In this document: piece after piece, positions 1-9,390 of the stretch | Layout: every line of letters starts with the position of its first letter | How positions within the stretch are numbered: position 1 is the stretch's first letter | NCBI RefSeq assembly: GCF_002387895.1 | Contig: NZ_DGLI01000048.1 | Coordinates: 24,116-88,115, forward strand | Source: Clostridium sp. UBA4548 | Lineage (GTDB): Bacteria > Bacillota > Clostridia > Clostridiales > Clostridiaceae | Direction of reading: 5' to 3' | DNA length: 64,000 nt | Notes under the pieces: generated by a model | Told to the model about the DNA's origin: nothing | What the model saw: the letters and a program-made list of their open reading frames with translations, nothing else | The model's database searches: none | Made by a program: the position numbers and the translations under genes

Positions 1-156
1 GTGAAGGATATTTTGAGTTCACAAGCAAGCTTGTGCAGGCAAGGAAACAGGTTCCACAGATAGTAGCGCTATCTAAGGGTTCTGTTGACGCAGTATAACT
101 TAAAATAGACAAACAAACTGACTTATTTATTTTTTGAAGATGCCTTATATTAAGAA
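1..156 (+). repeat. Dispersed repeat R1, copy A (cut by left edge)
   Basis: About 80% identical by eye to copies near 10657-10830 and 59891-60023. Shared landmarks in order are an AAGGATATTTTGAG start, an ACAAG/CTTGT hairpin, a GATAG...CTATC hairpin, the block TCTGTTGACGCAGTA, an AAAATAGAC block and the end block TTTTTGAAGATGCCTTA. The third frame reads as peptide-like sequence (EGYFEFTSKLVQARKQV...) but stops after GSVDAV, and indels break the frame between copies. It may be a decayed gene fragment or a MITE-like element. The repeat probably begins left of the window. Confidence 0.75.
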
Positions 157-188
157 AAAATAAAACACCTCTGATAAAATCAGAAGTG
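155..188 (-). terminator. Hairpin with T-tract on the minus strand
   Basis: CACCTCTGAT and ATCAGAAGTG pair around an AAA loop with one mismatch. The A-rich run at 155-165 becomes a T-tract on the minus strand. There is no minus-strand gene to its right, so its role is unclear. Similar A-tract-plus-hairpin arrangements follow the R1 end block at 11641-11690. Confidence 0.4.
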
Positions 189-701
189 CTTAGTCTGCGA
201 GAAGTTACCTAAATAATAGGGCATCTAAAGGTTAGAAAGTTCTTGTATATAGTAAATCAAAGTCAACACTTACTTATACAATACTTATACTTTGGGTTCA
301 TTAAGGCTTCTGGTGATGAAAAATATATTTCAACGGGGAAGCCTTAGGAAAATAAAGTTAAGACTTAACCTATACATGAACCTACCCTATATTTTTTAGA
401 CTTTTAGATATAATTATAAAAAATCACCTTGAAAGTCTATAGGCAGACAAAGAAAATCTGAAATTATCAGTTTTAACTTAACATTAATTGTCATATTGTC
501 TACCTCGCTTTCTTAGTTTATATACATATATTAACAGGTAATAAATAACATGTCAATACTTGGGTTATGAGACTAATAATAGAATTGAGATTTTAAAGGG
601 TAGCCTTAACAAGAGTTCTAGCTTATAGAACTTTATTACAAATTTGATAGTTTCATATAGTAATTTCTAACTTAGCATGGTGATGCTAATATTATTTTCA
701 A
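189..701. other. Gene-free stretch before the truncated aminoacylase
   Basis: No ORF with a ribosome binding site is visible. One 9-bp inverted repeat (TAAGGCTTC at 302-310, GAAGCCTTA at 338-346) encloses a 27-nt loop and vaguely resembles the first hairpin of family R2. The missing N-terminus of the following aminoacylase is not found here in any frame, so the 5' end of that gene appears to have been lost rather than frameshifted. Confidence 0.5.
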
Positions 702-2171
702 ATGAAGCGTGAAATAGCTAAAGAAACAATTGATGCTAAAGGGTTAATTGTAGCACCAGGTTTTATAGATATACATAGCCATTCTGATTGGCGCATATTT
801 TCAACCTTGAAAACTGAGAATGTGATAAGGCAGGGGGTAACAACAGAGGTTGTAGGTCAATGTGGGGATTCCCCCTTTCCAGTTATAGACCATAAGGCCC
901 ATGAAATTTATGATTATTTTTTAAGTCAAAATATTAGTAGTGATTTACTCAAATGGTCAACACCAAGGGAGTTTTTTGACCTTGTTAATGAGGTCGGAAT
1001 ATCACATAATATAGTGCCATTAGTAGGTCATGGAACTATAAGAATGAATGTAATGGGATATGAAAATAGAAAGCCTACAGATAAGGAACTTGACGTGATG
1101 AAGACTCTAGTTGAAGATGCAATGAAAAGTGGAGTCTTTGGCATTTCAACTGGATTGCCTTATCCTCCGGGAGTTTTTGCAGATACACAGGAATTAATTG
1201 AACTTTGCAAGGTTGTTGCAGAATATAAAGGTGTGTATACAACTCATTTAAGGAGTCAAAGTACTCATTTTCTTGATGCAATTCAAGAGTCTATACAGAT
1301 TGGGGAAGAATCAGGAATAAAGGTAAATATCTCTCATTTAAAAGCCTCAGATAAGGATAATTGGGGGAAGGTTGTTGAAGCAATAGAAATTATGAATAAA
1401 GCAAGAGAGAATGGACTTAGTATTATATGTGATGTGTATCCTTATATAGCGGCATCGAATCCTTTAAGCTCAGAATTGCCTTCATGGATTCATGAAGGGG
1501 GAACGGAAAAATTAATTGAAAAACTTAAGAATAGAAGTATTAGAGAAAAATTAAGAAAGGAATTGCCCAAGGATCAGGATGAATTGTGGAGTTTAATATA
1601 TATTTGTGATGTTAGAGATGACAAGTATAAAAAATATATAGGTAAAAATATAAAGGAAATATCAGAAATCATTGGTGAGACACCACTTGATACAGTTTGT
1701 GAATTATTAATTAAAAATGAAGGAGTTATACAGGTAAATGTAATATGTATGAGTGAAGAAGATGTTCAATATGTCTTAGCATATAACTTTGCTAGTATAG
1801 GAGCAGATGGTGGGGCCTTTATTACAGAGGGCTATACAGGGCATCCAAGAGCATTTGGTACTTTTCCTACATTTATAGGAAAGTACATAAGAGATTCCAA
1901 GATAGTCTCCCTTGAGGAAGGAATAAGAAAAATGACCTCTCTTCCTGCAGAATTCATTGAAATTAAGGATAGAGGTGTAATTGGTGAAAAAATGTATGCA
2001 GATATAGTAATATTTGATTATGAAAAGATTGCTGATAAAGCAACTTATGACAAACCTGCAGAATATCCAGAGGGAATAGAGTATGTTGTAATAAATGGAA
2101 AGATACAACTTGTAAATGGTATGTATAATCGTATTGCGGCTGGAAGAATTATAAGGAAAAATGATATATAG
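702..2171 (+). pseudogene. N-acyl-D-amino-acid deacylase (D-aminoacylase), 5'-truncated
   Basis: Amidohydrolase-superfamily enzyme that removes N-acyl groups from D-amino acids. The metal-site HxH is in GFIDIHSHSD, followed by the QCGDSP cysteine segment, a THLRSQ histidine, an ISHLKAS histidine and an IGADGG aspartate, so the catalytic barrel looks complete. Family members normally have about 45 more N-terminal residues (a beta strand reading like 'ikngriidGtG') before the point where this ORF starts. Here a TAA lies at 687-689 in frame, no such sequence is present upstream, and no Shine-Dalgarno precedes the ATG at 702. I infer a 5'-truncated, probably unexpressed gene. A shortened but functional protein cannot be excluded because the rest of the 489-codon frame is undamaged. 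Confidence 0.75.
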
Positions 2172-2335
2172 ATATGTAAATTAGAGAAGGTCTTCGTTAT
2201 CACCATTACTGTAAAGTATAACATGGACCTTTCTAATGATAGAAATGTATTAATTCTATCTATGTGTGTGATTAAAAGGAATTTTCAGCGTGGGTGAATA
2301 ATAGTATATATTATGTTAAATCCAGCTAATCTATA

Positions 2336-2376
2336 AAAAATGAGGTACAGCTAACCAGCTATACCTCATTTTTTAT
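2336..2376 (+). terminator. Rho-independent terminator after the aminoacylase
   Basis: A long stem (AATGAGGTA, a C bulge, AGCT, then AGCT, an A bulge, TACCTCATT) closes on the loop AACC and is followed by TTTTTATTT. The A-tract on the left makes it potentially bidirectional. The remaining gene-free sequence from 2172 to 2621 shows nothing else convincing. Confidence 0.85.
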
Positions 2377-2621
2377 TTAAAGTTTATGCTAAAATTTCTA
2401 GAAATTCCTAAAATATTAACCATAGTATACTGCAAAAATCACAACTTGTAAATATATCCAATAATACAGAAAGAAATAGAAAGTAATTCCTAGTGTTTTC
2501 TGAACTAGAGTTAAACCACTGAACTTTACTGAATTTGATGTCCTATTTGTGCAGTTATATAATTTAAAACACAGTAACCAGTGCAGGGAAAGCATAATCA
2601 GAATTATGAGGGGTGAAAGCT

Positions 2622-3751
2622 ATGGATAATAATATAAACCAGCAGACCGTATTATATAAACATATTACAGTTGAAGGAACATCCTATGAAGTAGGGAGAA
2701 TTCTAGGGCAGCTTATTATAGCAAAGGCAGATTCATTTAGGAACATTGCAACTAATTTCCATGAAAAGGGCAAAGCTGTAAGAATTCATATAGAGAAAGC
2801 AATAGAGTATTTTGATAGATACTGCTCTGGGATTAATGATGAAATTAGGGGAGTGGCAGACACTTTAGGGGTTAGTGTAGAACAAATAATTTATTATATT
2901 AACACTTATAAAAGTAAAGGAGGTTGTAGTCAAATGGTAGTGCTTCCTGGAATAACAACAAATGGACATGTTTATGCTGCTCGAAATTATGATTACCGTC
3001 CTGAGGAATCAGATTTATGTCTTACGACAACAAAAGTGAAAGGTAAGGCTAGTCATATAGGATTTTCAGAATTAATCTTTGGTCGTGATGATGGTATTAA
3101 TGAACATGGATTATTTATCAGTATGTCTAATGCAGCTCCAGGTATAACATCAGATTCCATAGGTGTAGATTTTTGGGCAGTAATTAGATCAGTATTGGAT
3201 AATTGTAAGAATGTTGAAGAAGCCATAGAACAAATTTTATTGTTGCGGATAGAAATTCACAGGCTGCATTAATTGAGGTGGCAGGCTGTGATAAGAGAAT
3301 TCACAAAATAAATAATAAGAACTCAAAAAAGTATCTTTGTGCTACTAATCATTTTATTTCAGATGAAATGTTATACCATGATAACTCCAGGTATTGGGAT
3401 TCAGTAGCTAGATATACTGCAATGGAATTAGGTATAAACGAAGCTATTTCTAGGGTTAGCAAGGGGGTTTTAAAGGGGGTCTTAACAGATTTAATGCCTT
3501 TTGGAACATGCTGTCATTATTATACTGGTGGGCTTGGCACACTTTGGTCAGTTATATATGATGTCACTGATATAAACATGGAAGTATGTTTTGGTTCCCC
3601 TAGAGCAAATCATTGGTATACTTTTGATTTGAATTGCTTAACCAATAGAGAAGATTATTATGCAGTTCTGCCTAATGATAATAAGAAACCCTTATGGAAG
3701 AAGCTACCTCCAGGAGCTAATGATTGTTCAGAGTTCGAAATAGTTTATTAG
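2622..3751 (+). pseudogene. C45-family (penicillin acyltransferase-like) amidohydrolase, frameshifted
   Basis: An Ntn-type linear-amide C-N hydrolase/C45 peptidase homologue. The likely start is ATG 2622 after GAGGGG; an in-frame GTG at 2613 is closer to that SD. The putative nucleophile Cys lies in KGGCSQM, followed by the family-typical NGHVYAARNYD and DGINEHGLFISMSN segments. The first frame ends at 3272. The second half continues one frame over, where VADRNSQAALIEVAGCD is readable from about 3242 and runs to 3751 with the C-terminal GTLWSVIYD and GSPRANHW segments. The break sits at AEQILLL, where the family normally has a few more residues before its LLVAD strand, so a small deletion with frame loss is likely. 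Together with the truncated aminoacylase this suggests local decay of amide-hydrolysis genes. A sequencing error is the alternative. Confidence 0.8.
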
Positions 3752-4015
3752 AGAAATATTAGGTTTAGAAATGGTAGACCTAAAGGCTACAAAACATTGT
3801 TAAATATAGGGGAAATATTTAAGCATGGAATTAAAATCAGTGCTTATTATATTTTTCATATAATTTAGACTTAAAGCTTTATTATTAAGATATGTACAGA
3901 ATTACCCAGAAAAGAACTGTCTATATATTTAATTTTAGGATGCAGATATAATTAAATTAAGAAATCGATGGATCCATTAATTTTTAAAATTTAAAAGTAA
4001 TTTGGAGGTAAAAAA

Positions 4016-5122
4016 ATGAAAAGAGATAAAAGGGTATTAGAAATAGTTAAAAATAAAATCATGAATGAATATAAAGAGGATATCTTATTACTTGTAGTAT
4101 ATGGAAACAAAAGGGAAGCTGAAGATGGGAACTTAGGAACAGGGTTTTACTTCATTCCTAAAGATGAAAGAGGGAAAAAACTTTCAACTCAATTTATTGT
4201 AGAAGGTGTAAGTTATGATCTATTTCCTATAAGTTGGGAAAGATTAGTTGCAAATGCTGCAATGGATAGCCCACAAGGATATTTACTTTTAGATACAGAA
4301 GTAGTTTATTGTTCAGATGAAGATGCTCTTAGTAGATTTGAAAATTTAAAAGACAGTCTTAAAGTTGTATTGAGTGGTCAGTATGATGAAGCATTGTTAA
4401 ATAAAGCTTATGAGTACTTTAATGAGAGTTATATATATCTTTATAATATGTATAAGTATAGAGATAGTATAAGCAGTGTAAGGCTAGAAGCAGGAAAACT
4501 CCTTAAAAAAATCGCAAATGCCTTAGGCTTTGCAAACAGTCAGTATTATAAAAATGGAAATGGTTCTGTTTTAAAGGATTCTTTAAGTCTTGGAAGATTA
4601 CCTAAGGATTATGAAGCACTAGTAAATCATATAATTTTTGCTACTTCTAGTGAAGAAATTCACGTGAAATCCTTAGGTCTTGTTGAAAATACTAGAGAGT
4701 TACTACTCAGTATGAAAAAAGAGAAAAAACAGGTTGAGTTGTTTGAAACACTTTTCACTGGCTATTACGAGGAATTGAAAAAAAGCATTAATAAATGCAA
4801 AAATGCTGTTAGTAAACAGGACTACTACAAATTATTTGAACTCTTCTCATATATTCAAGAAGAAGTTAGTGAGTTTATTGCTAAAGTTGAAGAGGGTATA
4901 TGGTATGATGATAGAAATGCTTATGTAGAATACTCAAAACACTTTAACAATATATTTAAAGTAGATTTATTGGAACTAGTTTCTCAGAAAGATGATAAAC
5001 AAATCCTTGTGGCAATTGATAAGTTTGAAAAAGAATTAATTTCATTAATTACCAAAAACCACATTAGATTACTCGATTTTAAATCGATAGATGATTTTGA
5101 AAGCTATTTTAGAGAGAAGTAG
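4016..5122 (+). CDS. Nucleotidyltransferase-fold protein of unknown substrate
   Basis: A 368-residue soluble protein with a good SD (GGAGG, 4003-4007). The N-terminal 80 residues resemble the nucleotidyltransferase fold of the kanamycin/MNT type: VVYGNKREAEDGNLGTGFYFI sits where the GS...D.D motif belongs, followed by VSYDLFPISWERL. The usual GSxxRG and SDxD residues are not intact, so catalysis is doubtful. The C-terminal two thirds is alpha-helical and charged, with an antitoxin/HEPN-like helical feel, but I cannot assign a named domain. It lies 9 nt upstream of a small HTH gene and is probably cotranscribed with it. No function is claimed beyond the fold. Confidence 0.6.
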   Translation: MKRDKRVLEIVKNKIMNEYKEDILLLVVYGNKREAEDGNLGTGFYFIPKDERGKKLSTQFIVEGVSYDLFPISWERLVANAAMDSPQGYLLLDTEVVYCSDEDALSRFENLKDSLKVVLSGQYDEALLNKAYEYFNESYIYLYNMYKYRDSISSVRLEAGKLLKKIANALGFANSQYYKNGNGSVLKDSLSLGRLPKDYEALVNHIIFATSSEEIHVKSLGLVENTRELLLSMKKEKKQVELFETLFTGYYEELKKSINKCKNAVSKQDYYKLFELFSYIQEEVSEFIAKVEEGIWYDDRNAYVEYSKHFNNIFKVDLLELVSQKDDKQILVAIDKFEKELISLITKNHIRLLDFKSIDDFESYFREK

Positions 5123-5131
5123 GAGATTTAG

Positions 5132-5410
5132 GTGAAATACAAAAATGCAAAGGAAATCTTGCCAAAAGCCTTGATGGATGAGGTTCAAAAGTATATAGAA
5201 GGTGAGTATCTATATATACCTAAAGCTGAAGGAACAAGAAAAAAATGGGGAGATAATTCTGGATATAGACGTAATCTTTCTATGAGAAATGATAGTATAA
5301 GAAAAGAATATATAAATGGAGCTACAATAAGTGAACTAGCTAATAAATACTATCTTTCTGAAAATACTATTAAAAAGATAGTTTATGTAAAAGACAAAGC
5401 AAGTGACTGA
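5132..5410 (+). CDS. Small HTH protein of the CD3324 type
   Basis: A 92-residue protein starting at GTG 5132 after AGGAG. The N-terminal KYKNAKEILPKALMDEVQKYIEGEYLYIP and the following KKWGDNSGYR are typical of a widespread clostridial family annotated as CD3324-like. The C-terminal part (EYINGATISELANKYYLSENTIKKIVY) is a helix-turn-helix of the Mor/resolvase type. It probably binds DNA. Together with the upstream nucleotidyltransferase-like gene it forms a two-gene unit, ended by a strong hairpin. Confidence 0.7.
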   Translation: MKYKNAKEILPKALMDEVQKYIEGEYLYIPKAEGTRKKWGDNSGYRRNLSMRNDSIRKEYINGATISELANKYYLSENTIKKIVYVKDKASD

Positions 5411-5470
5411 TTTTAAAGTTGTTTATATTCTTAACAAGTATACTAGAAATAAAAATAAATAAAAATTATG

Positions 5471-5511
5471 TAAATGCTATAATTTCAAGTGAAATTATAG
5501 CATTTACTTTT
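5471..5511. terminator. Strong bidirectional terminator
   Basis: A 16-bp perfect stem (TAAATGCTATAATTTC and its complement) with loop AAGT, followed by CTTTTG. The left arm is A-rich in front, so it could serve either strand. It closes the 4016-5410 unit. Confidence 0.85.
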
Positions 5512-5712
5512 GAAATAAAAAGTATAAGAAGAATCAAAAGAAACCTTTCACTAAGTGTAAGTGTTTTATCCAATGGATCCTTTGTATAATAGGAATATAA
5601 GCTATATGAATAAATTAATTTATTTAAATAATGAATAGATTCATTTTCAGGAGTTACTTTCTATGTTGACCTAAACTGCAATAAAATCCATTTTCTTAGT
5701 GGATTGAGCTGG

Positions 5713-5791
5713 CACTTATATAAGAGTGTGATGATCATAAATAATCAAGGGGTAAACTTGCATAAGTGGGAAACTAACACTTATAGAAGAG
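5713..5791 (+). promoter_or_regulatory. Candidate promoter/operator of the bce-type operon
   Basis: CACTTATA[T/G]AAGAG occurs twice (5713-5726 and 5778-5791). The second copy pairs with an upstream ATAAGTG (5762-5768) to give the inverted repeat ATAAGTG-N9-CACTTAT. A promoter-like TTGCAT (5758-5763), an 18-nt spacer and TATAGA (5782-5787) overlaps it. BceR-type regulators bind inverted repeats in front of their transporter genes, so this is a reasonable operator candidate. The exact site is inference. Confidence 0.4.
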
Positions 5792-5875
5792 GGCAGATTT
5801 AAAACTTTGAAAAGGGTGTTAATTTTAGAAAGGTTTATTATTTAGTTATAAAGTCAAAGGTGAGAGGAGATAAAA

Positions 5876-6652
5876 ATGAGTGATAAAATATTAGAGGTTA
5901 AGGATTTAAAAAAATATTATGGAAAAACTGCCTCCGTTACAAAGGCTTTGGATGGTATAAATTTTCAGGTTATAAATGGAGAGTTTATCGGAATTATGGG
6001 AAGTAGTGGTTCAGGGAAAACAACTTTACTTAATTGCATTGCAACCACTACTCATGGTACAGAGGGAAAAATTTTATTAAAAGGTGAAAATATTGAAGGC
6101 TTTAAGGGGAATAAATTAGCAGATTATAGAGGCAGTAGAATAGGTTATTTATTTCAAAACTTTGAGCTGCTTGAAAATTTAACTGCAAGAGAAAATATTT
6201 TACTTCCTGTGGCAATTCATAATAAATTAGAAAACAAGAGTAAAGCTGTACTAGAGAACTTAGCAGATTATATGGAAATTAGTGATGTTTTAGATAAATT
6301 TCCAAATGAAATGTCAGGGGGACAAAAGCAACGTGTGGCAGCTGCAAGAGCTCTTATTTTAAACCCAGAGATTGTTCTTGCAGATGAACCTACAGGGGCT
6401 TTAGATTCTAAAAATGCAAAGGCTTTAATGCAAAAGTTAGCTGATTTGAATGAAAAGCAAAGCACTACCATTTTAATGGTTACTCATGATGCTAATGCTG
6501 CCAGCTTCTGTACAAGAATTTTATTTATACAGGATGGAAAGCTTTTTCATGAGCTAAGACGGAAGCTACCAGAAGAATCTAGACAAGCCTTTTATGAAAG
6601 AATACTTCTAGTTATGGCACAGCTAGGAGGTGGTAGCGCTAATGTTCTATGA
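5876..6652 (+). CDS. bceA: BceA-type ABC transporter ATPase
   Basis: ATPase of a Bce/Vra-type transporter that protects against cell-wall-active peptides such as bacitracin or lantibiotics. Walker A GSSGSGKT is near residue 42, with an LFQN Q-loop, the signature MSGGQKQR, Walker B IVLADEPTGALD and a TH switch histidine. The length of 258 residues is normal. The SD is GGAG at 5863-5866. It overlaps the permease start by 11 nt, and the response regulator and kinase follow directly, which defines the module. The substrate cannot be told from sequence. Confidence 0.9.
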   Translation: MSDKILEVKDLKKYYGKTASVTKALDGINFQVINGEFIGIMGSSGSGKTTLLNCIATTTHGTEGKILLKGENIEGFKGNKLADYRGSRIGYLFQNFELLENLTARENILLPVAIHNKLENKSKAVLENLADYMEISDVLDKFPNEMSGGQKQRVAAARALILNPEIVLADEPTGALDSKNAKALMQKLADLNEKQSTTILMVTHDANAASFCTRILFIQDGKLFHELRRKLPEESRQAFYERILLVMAQLGGGSANVL

Positions 6653-8693
6653 TTTAGTAATGAAAAATAGTAAGCGAACCCGTAAAGAAAATGGATTGTT
6701 TTTCGCTTCTTTAATTGTGTCAATTATATCTTTTTATATTATTTTAGCTCTTGAAAAGCAGGATGCTATAATATTTTTAAAAACTATAGAAAGTCAGGCT
6801 GTAGATAAGTTATTTTTATTAATTCCAGTTTTATATGGCTTTTCTCTATTTATTTTATTTTTTCTTGTATATTTTGCAGGAAAATATCAACTGGACAGAA
6901 GAGGCCGTGAGTTAGGTATGTATTTAATGCTAGGAATGAAGCGTAGCAAGCTATTTTTAATGCTCGTTGCTGAGGAATTATGGAACAGCATCATATCACT
7001 AGCAATTGGTATTCCAGTAGCAATTTTTTTATCTGAGATAATTAGTTTAGTTACAGCTAAAGTAATAGGAATTGGAGTTATTGGACATGAATTTTCCTTT
7101 TCCCTTTCAGCAATTATAGGAACTATTATTGGATATTTTATAATTAGACTTATAGCACTTGGTATTTTAAGTGGTAAGTTTTTTAAAAAAGACGTTACAG
7201 AGCTACTTTCAGATTCACAGGTAGAAAAACATAGAAAATTAAACAAGACAGTTATAAGCATTCAATTATTTTTGGGTTTTATATTACTTGCAGTTGCTTA
7301 TGCTAGGGCTATTATAGGAAATGCTTGGGAGCATACAACCTTTATGGGTATTACAGTGATTTTAGGGCTTTGTGGTACTTTTCTTATATTTCATGGCGTT
7401 GGAATTTTATTTGAAATGATTCTTACAAAGAAGAAGAATAGAAATGGATTGGTAATGTTCACCTTTAGGCAGCTTCAAGAGTTTGTTTTTTCAAAGCCAA
7501 ATACTTTAGCAATTTCTTCTCTTTTAATCTTAATAGCACTTTGTTGCTTTGGATATGGCTTATCTGTAGGCTTTATATCTAATTCAAAGGAACCCCGTGT
7601 TATTGATTATACCTTTAATGTAGAGGAACAGGTGTTAAAGTCTGAGCTAAAAAGCCTTAATTTACAGGAGTATATTGATGAATTATCGCCTATGAAGGTA
7701 GGAATTTATTTTGAAAATGAGAGCACAAAAAGTTTTTCTATAGATGGGCTAATAAAGGCTGTAGAAAAACAAGCGGATGGAGAAAACAAGGAGATTTTAC
7801 TAAATAATCTTCAGTATGTTACTAGGCCATATTTAATTTCTATAGATGGCTACAACAAGCTTTTACAGCTAGCAGGAAAGGAACCACTGGTACTAAAGGA
7901 CAATGAAGTGGCTCTTTATAATGATCCAGAGTTTTGTAATTCAAATTTTATGGATATACTTGAAAAAGCTTTAAAAGATAAGCCTTCTTTAAAGATAGGA
8001 AATGAAAGCTATGAATTAGTAGACAAGTATTATAAGGATAGCATAGTAACAGATAGGCTAATAACTATTAGCTATGGATTAATCGTTCCAGAAAAGGTGT
8101 TTAATAAATTTACTGATAAAAATAATGTTACTACTTATTGGAATGCTACTTTAAAAGAGACCTTTGTTAAGGCTGAGGGGTTAATGCAGGCTATTAGTAA
8201 GGTTAATGAAAAACTAAATACTACTGATTTACATTATGAAAGCTATCTTCAAAACATGGGGAGAGAGCTATTTTATAGAGTAGCAGCAAGTTATACAACA
8301 ATTTATCTTGCTATTATTTTTCTTATAATAGCAAATACAGTTATGGGAGTACAGTTTTTGATGCAGCAGCAAAAGGCAAGAAAGCATTATCAATCACTAA
8401 TATATATTGGTGCAACCTATGAAATGCTTTGTAAATCAGCAAGAAGCCAAATTACTTGGTATTTTTCACTATCACTAGTTGTGGCTACCATAAGTAGTAT
8501 ATTTGGAGTAAGGTCATTATTTACAGGTGTTATGACCACAGCCATGAAAGGTCAAGTTAATAAGTTAATGCTTATTTCAATTCCTGTTATTATATTACTT
8601 TCTATGGTAGAATTTTCTTATATGGTTGCTGTAAAGAAAATCAGTGATAAAAGTATTTTAAAGCTTACAGATATAAAAAGAGAGGATAGTTAG
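6642..8693 (+). CDS. bceB: BceB-type ABC transporter permease
   Basis: Large FtsX-like permease of 683 residues from ATG 6642. AGGAGG at 6625-6630 favours this start over the GTG at 6630. It has the Bce layout: about seven membrane segments, a large extracellular domain (roughly residues 320-530, hydrophilic), then three more C-terminal membrane segments. The RRGRELGMYLMLGMKRSKL motif after the second segment is the conserved cytoplasmic coupling region. In characterised systems the permease also senses the peptide and signals to the kinase. The last gene is separated from the regulator by 7 nt. Confidence 0.9.
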   Translation: MFYDLVMKNSKRTRKENGLFFASLIVSIISFYIILALEKQDAIIFLKTIESQAVDKLFLLIPVLYGFSLFILFFLVYFAGKYQLDRRGRELGMYLMLGMKRSKLFLMLVAEELWNSIISLAIGIPVAIFLSEIISLVTAKVIGIGVIGHEFSFSLSAIIGTIIGYFIIRLIALGILSGKFFKKDVTELLSDSQVEKHRKLNKTVISIQLFLGFILLAVAYARAIIGNAWEHTTFMGITVILGLCGTFLIFHGVGILFEMILTKKKNRNGLVMFTFRQLQEFVFSKPNTLAISSLLILIALCCFGYGLSVGFISNSKEPRVIDYTFNVEEQVLKSELKSLNLQEYIDELSPMKVGIYFENESTKSFSIDGLIKAVEKQADGENKEILLNNLQYVTRPYLISIDGYNKLLQLAGKEPLVLKDNEVALYNDPEFCNSNFMDILEKALKDKPSLKIGNESYELVDKYYKDSIVTDRLITISYGLIVPEKVFNKFTDKNNVTTYWNATLKETFVKAEGLMQAISKVNEKLNTTDLHYESYLQNMGRELFYRVAASYTTIYLAIIFLIIANTVMGVQFLMQQQKARKHYQSLIYIGATYEMLCKSARSQITWYFSLSLVVATISSIFGVRSLFTGVMTTAMKGQVNKLMLISIPVIILLSMVEFSYMVAVKKISDKSILKLTDIKREDS

Positions 8694-8700
8694 AAGATTT

Positions 8701-9390
8701 ATGGTGAAGAAGATAGTTATTGTTGAAGATGAGCAATTTATGAGAGAAGAGCTCGTTTATATATTAGAAAAGGAAGGCTATGAGACTTATTGCATAACTA
8801 GCTTTTTAAAGGCAACAGAGCAAATCTTTACTGCTTCACCAGACCTAGTCTTACTAGACCTAAATTTGTCAGGGGTTTCGGGATTTGAAATTTGTAAGGA
8901 AATTAGGCACAAAAGCACAGTTCCAATTCTTGTGCTAACAGGAAGAGAACAGCTAAGAGATGAACTTCACGCACTAGAAATTGGTGCTGATGAATATATA
9001 AATAAACCCTGTCATAAAAAGCGACTGCTAGCAAGGATATCAAATTTGCTTCGTCGCAGGGAAGATAGGAATAACTTTTTAGAAATAGGGGGCATTAGGC
9101 TAGATGTACAAACACATATGATTAATGTTAAGGGAAAAACTATGATTTTACCTGAAAATCAAGGGAAAATTATGGAGCTTTTACTTATACATTATCAGGA
9201 TATAGTTACAAAGGATATGATTTTTGAGAAGCTTTGGGGGACTAAAGAGTATGTAGATGAAAATGCTCTTCATGTTAATATGACTCGGCTAAAGAAAACT
9301 ATGAAGCACCTTGATACAGATTATAACATAGTTACCATTAGGGGGAAGGGTTACTTTTTAGAGTTTATTGGAGATAAGTGCAATGATTAA
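8701..9390 (+). CDS. bceR: BceR-type OmpR-family response regulator
   Basis: A 229-residue receiver plus winged-helix regulator. The acidic pair is VEDE, the phosphoacceptor is Asp53 in LVLLDLNLSG, and the switch residues are Thr in VLTGRE and Lys in NKPCHK. The C-terminal Trans_reg_C domain ends with TIRGKGYFLE. It is expected to activate the adjacent transporter genes. Its 3' end overlaps the kinase start by 8 nt (ATGATTAA), indicating translational coupling. The SD before ATG 8701 is weak, consistent with coupling to the upstream permease. Confidence 0.9.
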   Translation: MVKKIVIVEDEQFMREELVYILEKEGYETYCITSFLKATEQIFTASPDLVLLDLNLSGVSGFEICKEIRHKSTVPILVLTGREQLRDELHALEIGADEYINKPCHKKRLLARISNLLRRREDRNNFLEIGGIRLDVQTHMINVKGKTMILPENQGKIMELLLIHYQDIVTKDMIFEKLWGTKEYVDENALHVNMTRLKKTMKHLDTDYNIVTIRGKGYFLEFIGDKCND

